Assembly (NCBI RefSeq): GCF_003260125.1
Contig: NZ_QHKO01000011.1
Location: 62,001-126,000, forward strand
Origin: Lujinxingia litoralis
GTDB taxonomy: Bacteria; Myxococcota_A; Bradymonadia; Bradymonadales; Bradymonadaceae
DNA: 64,000 nt
Direction of reading: 5' to 3'
The position numbers and the translations under genes are program-made. This document shows, one piece after another, positions 59,956 to 64,000 of the stretch. Position 1 is the first letter of the stretch; each line of letters opens with the position of its first letter. Under the pieces are notes generated by a model. The model made no database searches, had not been told where the DNA came from, and was given only the letters and a program-made list of their open reading frames with translations.

Positions 59956-60881
59956 GCGTGACGACGTACCGCGAGCGTTTAAGTCAGGCGCTCGCCTTTA
60001 AGTCGCTGGATGTGGAAGAGCCGATCGATCGCTATTTTCATCGGCCGCTGGCCGCGGCGCTGGCCGCGGCGCTCATTCCCACCGGGCTCGGTCCGAATCA
60101 CGTGACGCTGATGAGCCTGCTCTGCGGATGGACCGGTTCGGTGGCGCTGTACCTGGCGTTTTTCAAGGGCTGGGCCGGGGGGCTGGGCTGGGTTGCGGCG
60201 GCATTCTTTTTGTTTGGTGCGGTGATCCTGGACTGCGCTGATGGACAGCTGGCTCGGGCGCGTGGTGGTGGGACGCGTGTTGGCAGAATTCTCGACGGAT
60301 TTGTCGATGTGCTGGTGCTCCTGCCGGCCTACGTGGTGATGGGCTTTGGCATACGGCATCTCTTCGGAAACACCTGGTTTGGTGTGGCCGCGGTGGCCGG
60401 GATCTCGACCTGGATTCACTGCATTATTTACGACAAGCTTAAGAACCTTTACCTGGCCCATACCATGCCGCAGGCCGGTGGTGGTGAGGGGACCGAGACG
60501 GTGGGGGCGGTACGGGCGGAGTTGGCCGAGGCCCGGGAGCGTGGCCAGCTTCTGGAGCGTTTTCTGCTCTGGGTCTACCTGGGCTATCTCCAGGTGCAAG
60601 AGCGTCTGGCCAGTGGCAGCACCGAGAAGCGTGGCGAACTCCAGGACCCGGCTGCGATCGAGCGCTACCGCGCCCGGCACCGTCCGGTGATGCGCCTGGC
60701 CAGTTGGATGGGGCTGGGCACGCATATGTTTGTGATCTACAGCGGCATCGCGCTGATGGCGCTGAATTCTGGAGCGGTGCTGGCGATGCAGGTGCTCCTG
60801 GCCACTGTCTTTAATCTGGTGATGGTCGTGGTGATGTGGCGCTCGCGCGGCTTTGATACGCCTGTTGCGACGCATCTCTAA
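59952..60881 (+). CDS. CDP-alcohol phosphatidyltransferase
   Basis: This is a 309-residue membrane enzyme with the complete signature DG-x2-AR-x8-G-x3-D-x3-D: DGQLAR, then G and two Asp in GRILDGFVD (near residues 97-119). About six helices surround it. The family moves an alcohol phosphate between a CDP carrier and a lipid or another alcohol. ATGA overlap with the cytidylyltransferase indicates coupled production, as in the two halves of the inositol-phosphate pathway or in phosphocholine lipid synthesis. A ~70-residue cytosolic insert with TVGAVRAELAEARERGQL lies between helices 5 and 6. The first gene supplies the likely substrate. Confidence 0.85.
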   Translation: MSVTTYRERLSQALAFKSLDVEEPIDRYFHRPLAAALAAALIPTGLGPNHVTLMSLLCGWTGSVALYLAFFKGWAGGLGWVAAAFFLFGAVILDCADGQLARARGGGTRVGRILDGFVDVLVLLPAYVVMGFGIRHLFGNTWFGVAAVAGISTWIHCIIYDKLKNLYLAHTMPQAGGGEGTETVGAVRAELAEARERGQLLERFLLWVYLGYLQVQERLASGSTEKRGELQDPAAIERYRARHRPVMRLASWMGLGTHMFVIYSGIALMALNSGAVLAMQVLLATVFNLVMVVVMWRSRGFDTPVATHL

Positions 60882-60902
60882 GAGCAAGCCCGCGGTGAAG
60901 CG

Positions 60903-62663
60903 ATGAGTTCAAAGCCCTCCGAAGATCGTCCGCTGGCGCCGCCTCCCCGTGAAGGCGCGACGAGCACGCCGATCTGTGTGTATTACCCGGAGCGCGCCGG
61001 GGGACTGGGGCGAGTGACCACGCCGCTGGGGGATGTGCATGTGGCCAATCTTTCGGGGCCATTGGCAGCGGCCGCTCGCCAGCTGGGCCGGCGGCTGGCG
61101 CCGGAACTTCGCGAGGGGGCCTACCGCTCCTTCGACGATTATCTGCAACGCATCAGCTCTGAGAGCGGCTCCCGGCTTCTGGCGACGGCCGGAAGGTATT
61201 TGGGCCAGGGGTTGGTGGCCCGTCAGCTACGAGAGCGACTTCCGGCAGATTACCTGCAGCTGCTCACGGCTTTTGCCGAGGGGGCCGGGCTTGACGTGGA
61301 AGCGGCACTGGCCAGCCAGCAGATCTGGGATCAATGGGCCTGGGCGCGCTCGGGTCAGATGGGGCGTCTGGTGGAGGCTCGTCTGCGGGCCCGTCTGCGT
61401 TCGCCACTTCTGGGGTCCAGTGCGCTGGCGGTAACCACCGATACGCATGGTCCGCTTCACGCCTGGAGTTTTGAGAACGCCGCGGTGGAGCGCTGGGACC
61501 GCGCCGCCCGGGTGGTGGTGACGCATCCAGAGCGCGGTTTTGGCTACGCGCTGGTCAGCTCGCTGGGTTTTTTGGTGGGGTTGCCCGTGGGGATGAACGC
61601 CGCCGGGTTGACGTTGAGCACACATCCGGGGCCTTCGAGTCGAAGCGACCGGAAGGGGGTTCCGCTGGGACCGGCTGCGTTACAGGTGCTCAATGAGGCG
61701 CGTACGATCGAGGAGGCCGTCGCCATCTTCCGGCAGCATCCCCCGGTGCATAGCTGGACGTATGTGCTCACCGAGGCTGCCGGCGGGCGCGTGGCGCGGG
61801 TGGAGGTCAGTCCGCTGCGGGTGGGCGTGGAGTTCGGTGAATCCGGGGCGCTTTTTGAGTACGGCGGCGCTTCATCGGCGGAGCTACAGCGCCTGCCGGC
61901 GTTGATGGCCGCCGACGAGAAAAGGCGTGCCCACCTTGGCAGCTTTGCGGCGGGCTGGCGCTCCGAGACACCGCAACCCCGGCTGGCACTGGCCCGTGCC
62001 CTGGGAGGCTCGCTCCACCGCGCGCCGAACGCCGACGAGGTGCGCATCTCCGAGGTGATGTCGGTGATCTTTGAGCCTGCCGCCGGCCGCCTCTGGGTGG
62101 CGGCGGGCCGGGCCCCCACCTCGCTGCGCTGGTTTGTGCCCTTGCGACTGCGCGGCGAACACGGTGAGCCGGCGGCAGGCTTTGATGCTCGTATCGCGCC
62201 CTTTGAGGCCTGGCCTCACTGGCAGGAGAGCGCCTCGGGGCGGGCTTCGGACTATTATCGCAACGCTTACCGCCTCTATTTGGAGGGCGAAGACCCCGAG
62301 CGCCTGCTGATCACGCTGGAGTACGCGGTGGCGCTGGAGCCCACGGCGCCGCGCTACCACATGATGACCGGGCTGGTGGCGTTGAGCGCCGGGCGCGCCC
62401 GACGCGCCGAGGGGGCATTCCGGCGAGCGATCGACGCGCTGCAGAGCCCGGCTCGCCGCGCGGAGGTCGGGCTTTATCTGGCCTGGGCGCTGGACCTTCA
62501 GGGCCGTCGTCGCGCTGCCCGCCAGCTCTACGCCCGGGTGGCCGACGACGCGCAGGCCGCCGGCCGCACCCGGCAGCGCGCCCAGGCCGGGCGCCGCACG
62601 CGCTTTCGCGCCAGAGATCTCCGGGAGATGCAGCTCGACTTCGGGCTGGCCTGCGCGCTCTAG
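60903..62663 (+). CDS. C45-like (acyl-CoA:6-APA acyltransferase-like) Ntn-hydrolase-type protein with TPR-like tail
   Basis: This is a 586-residue protein. The middle (~170-440) looks like the Ntn-hydrolase fold of C45 acyltransferases/ceramidase-like proteins: an N-terminal propeptide-like helical part with YLQLLTAFAEGAGLD, the expected nucleophile region SSALAVTTDTHGPLHAWSFEN, and VGMNAAGLTLSTHP. At the position where most members have Cys (GCxS/CTSF) I read GSSAL, so the nucleophile may be Ser or the protein may be inactive. The last ~150 residues (YRLYLEGEDPERLLITLEYA, ARRAEGAFRRAIDALQ) are TPR-like. It follows the phosphatidyltransferase after 21 bp in the same direction. No signal peptide seen. 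Confidence 0.6.
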   Translation: MSSKPSEDRPLAPPPREGATSTPICVYYPERAGGLGRVTTPLGDVHVANLSGPLAAAARQLGRRLAPELREGAYRSFDDYLQRISSESGSRLLATAGRYLGQGLVARQLRERLPADYLQLLTAFAEGAGLDVEAALASQQIWDQWAWARSGQMGRLVEARLRARLRSPLLGSSALAVTTDTHGPLHAWSFENAAVERWDRAARVVVTHPERGFGYALVSSLGFLVGLPVGMNAAGLTLSTHPGPSSRSDRKGVPLGPAALQVLNEARTIEEAVAIFRQHPPVHSWTYVLTEAAGGRVARVEVSPLRVGVEFGESGALFEYGGASSAELQRLPALMAADEKRRAHLGSFAAGWRSETPQPRLALARALGGSLHRAPNADEVRISEVMSVIFEPAAGRLWVAAGRAPTSLRWFVPLRLRGEHGEPAAGFDARIAPFEAWPHWQESASGRASDYYRNAYRLYLEGEDPERLLITLEYAVALEPTAPRYHMMTGLVALSAGRARRAEGAFRRAIDALQSPARRAEVGLYLAWALDLQGRRRAARQLYARVADDAQAAGRTRQRAQAGRRTRFRARDLREMQLDFGLACAL

Positions 62664-62760
62664 ACTCGTCAAACCTCGGCGTACGCGTTAGCCTGAGGGT
62701 ACGCGCCTGTCTGAGATTTCAGGTAGCATTTCCTCACCTATGATGCCCGCAGGTGCCCTG

Positions 62761-63159
62761 ATGAGCGATCCCGGAGACGGTGGAGCTGGCTCCCCAGAAC
62801 TCTTTGACTACCCGCAGCGCGCCCTGAGTCCGGATCGCCGCGAACACGAGCGTCTGCCCGTAAATCGGGAGTTTGCGGTCATCGACGATTACATCGCCGA
62901 GTATGTCACCAGCATCTCGCACGGCGGGGTGTTCATCCGCTCCAAGAAACCGCTGGAGCTGGGGACGCGCGTGACGCTGAAGTTCTCGGTGATCCTGGAC
63001 GATCTGGAGACCGTCGAGGGGGAGGGCGAGGTGGTGCGGGTGGAACGCAGCGGCCCGGAGATGGGGATGGGCGTGGCGTTTACCAGGCTCAGTGGCGAGA
63101 GCAAGAGGCTGATCGACGAGCTCTTTGCGCGCCACGAGTTGGCGCAGGGCAAGCGCTAA
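62761..63159 (+). CDS. PilZ-domain protein
   Basis: This is a 132-residue single PilZ domain, the type that binds cyclic-di-GMP. Seen: RREHERLPVNREFAV (the R-x3-R ligand motif), YVTSISHGGVFIRS (in the place of D/N-x-S-x2-G, with an Ile-Ser-His-Gly variant) and GTRVTLKFSVI. It matches the myxobacterial TIGR02266-like subgroup. The variant second motif may weaken ligand binding. The frame could start at 62740; the ATG at 62761 has AGGTG 6 bases upstream. It may regulate motility or envelope functions; neighbours give no clue. Confidence 0.82.
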   Translation: MSDPGDGGAGSPELFDYPQRALSPDRREHERLPVNREFAVIDDYIAEYVTSISHGGVFIRSKKPLELGTRVTLKFSVILDDLETVEGEGEVVRVERSGPEMGMGVAFTRLSGESKRLIDELFARHELAQGKR

Positions 63160-63204
63160 CGCGGTCCTGGCCAGGCGTATGGCGAGGACCTGACGAGCGG
63201 GGGG

Positions 63205-63618
63205 TTAGTAGCGGCCCGTCCGCAGGTAACTTTCGATCGCCTGGTAGGCCACCGCCAGCTCCTGGGAGAGGTCGGTCGCGACGGACTCCATCTCGGGATC
63301 GTTGGCGAAGTTATCCGGGTGATAGCGTCGCATCATGCTGCGGTAGGCCGCGCGGGTCGTGGCCAGATCGCTGCCGTAGGGGATCTCAAGGTTGGCGTAG
63401 TAGTCGCGCAGGGTTTTCGGGCCGTCGGTGCGTGCCGGGGGCTGAGGCTGCGGGCGCTCACCGGGATTCTGGCCGATGTTCTCCCACGCCTCGGGGGCCG
63501 GCTCCGGGTGGAGCAGCGAGCGAAAGCCCCCGCGCTCCTCAAACTGCTGCACGTTATCGAGCAGGTGGTTGAGGTTGGCGCGCATCGTGCGCATCAGGCG
63601 GTCTTTAAGGTCACTCAT
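63205..63618 (-). CDS. J-domain (DnaJ-like) protein
   Basis: This is a 137-residue protein with a C-terminal J domain: DYYANLEIPYGSDLATTRAA, then MRRYHPDNFANDPEM with the HPD motif that activates DnaK, and a last helix QELAVAYQAIESYLR. The N-terminal ~65 residues are helical then Pro-rich and carry no zinc or substrate domain, so it is a co-chaperone with a private partner rather than general DnaJ. It is followed to the left by the PilZ gene (convergent) and preceded by the partial membrane gene on the same strand, 50 bp away. Confidence 0.85.
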   Translation of the reverse strand: MSDLKDRLMRTMRANLNHLLDNVQQFEERGGFRSLLHPEPAPEAWENIGQNPGERPQPQPPARTDGPKTLRDYYANLEIPYGSDLATTRAAYRSMMRRYHPDNFANDPEMESVATDLSQELAVAYQAIESYLRTGRY

Positions 63619-63667
63619 GGTCGTGCGACTCCGGGCTTCCGAGACGAATCAAAGAAAAGAGGGGGGC

Positions 63668-64000
63668 TCAGGAGAGCGAGTTTTCAAAGCTCTCACGCTT
63701 GTTTTCGCGCCAGAAGAGGACGAAGGCTCCGGCCACGATGGCCAGTCCGACTACCGCCCACAACACCGCCCAGACGCTGGCCGGGATGCCGGTGAGGTTG
63801 GCCATGTTCACCGCGTCGGAGTGTCCGCGCGCGGCCATCGTATGATCGATCAGAGTTCGGATGGAGTGCAGCCCGTCAAAGGTCAGCTGCACGCCCAGGG
63901 TGATGACCAGCGCGTGGCGCAGCCAGGGCGCGCCGTACACGGCCACGGCCACCAGTCCGGCCGCCGAGAGCAGACCCACCGACCAGGTCAACAACGCGCC
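63668..64000 (-). CDS. Membrane protein, M50B-like peptidase family C-terminal part (partial)
   Basis: This gene runs off the right edge, so its N-terminus is missing; 110 codons are visible. It shows three hydrophobic helices (SVGLLSAAGLVAVAVYG, a short one at LVITLGVQLTF, and ASVWAVLWAVVGLAIVAGAFVLF). The segment LTFDGLHSIRTLI and the later SDAVNMANLTGIPASVWAVLW match the C-terminus of the M50B-like family, in which a metalloprotease or former protease sits in the membrane. The HExxH site would be upstream, outside the window, so activity cannot be judged. Confidence 0.6.
   Translation of the reverse strand, partial: GALLTWSVGLLSAAGLVAVAVYGAPWLRHALVITLGVQLTFDGLHSIRTLIDHTMAARGHSDAVNMANLTGIPASVWAVLWAVVGLAIVAGAFVLFWRENKRESFENSLS

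Noticed and set aside
1..64000. tRNA or rRNA genes
   Set aside because: T-loop-like strings such as GTTCAAACC near 77 and GTTCGAA near 2490 fall in coding or leader DNA without a cloverleaf around them.

Overview
The window reads as chromosome of a GC-rich Gram-negative bacterium, probably a deltaproteobacterium/Myxococcota relative (a Bradymonadales-like predatory or saprophytic lineage is my best guess). This is inference from the gene mix, not from a marker gene: many lipoprotein (lipobox) and outer-membrane barrel genes, a tricorn-like protease, a PilZ protein of the type common in myxobacteria, sphingosine-1-phosphate-lyase-like and START-domain proteins, GH57 branching enzyme, and a very large RHS protein. 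No rRNA, tRNA, CRISPR array or plasmid/phage replication gene was seen. About 44 protein genes are supported, including a GH57 gene cut by the left edge and a membrane-protease-like gene cut by the right edge.

Layout. 1-11.2 kb: carbohydrate and lipid housekeeping plus envelope genes (GH57 branching enzyme, DoxX protein, secreted START-like protein, S1P-lyase-like PLP enzyme, a lipoprotein/outer-membrane-barrel pair, a TraB-type membrane protein divergent from an M19-type metallohydrolase, and an alpha/beta hydrolase). 11.2-12.0 kb: a non-coding block of structured repeats. 12.0-22.25 kb: a visibly AT-richer island with a 2944-residue secreted RHS protein, a lipoprotein carrying the C-terminal half of a Hint autoprocessing domain and a C-terminal toxin-like tip, and a 71-residue probable immunity protein. 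22.4-23.2 kb: debris (a frameshifted secreted-protein fragment and a broken IS3-family transposase). 23.4-32.5 kb: a helical protein, a second repeat block, a nucleoside deaminase, a 1734-residue lipoprotein, a LuxR+AraC double-HTH regulator and a third repeat block. 32.5-53.9 kb: DusB-type tRNA dihydrouridine synthase, hybrid histidine kinase, a protease/propeller/barrel lipoprotein, oligoendopeptidase F, DUF2914 membrane protein, Nudix hydrolase, RecD2 helicase, a secreted protein with three copies of one domain, a membrane protein/cytochrome c/SIS operon and a tricorn-like protease. 54.2-64 kb: START protein coupled to a MobA-like gene, the glyoxylate shunt (malate synthase then isocitrate lyase), a cytidylyltransferase-like/CDP-alcohol phosphatidyltransferase/C45-like operon, PilZ, a J-domain protein and the partial membrane gene.

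Two things stand out. First, the RHS locus splits its Hint self-cleavage domain over two genes: the Cys1 block ends the RHS protein, while the TPEH block and the terminal His-Asn sit in the following lipoprotein just before the toxin tip. This is either a trans-acting split Hint or a rearranged locus. Second, three intergenic blocks (about 11.2, 24.5 and 32.1 kb) share a ~108-bp element that folds into nested hairpins, in one to three tandem copies, each next to a tandem array of ~42/43-bp hairpin units. At two of the blocks the element runs into the 3' end of the upstream gene and supplies its last codons and its stop. A separate ~90-nt sequence after isocitrate lyase can fold into a near-perfect three-way junction and is a candidate structured RNA.
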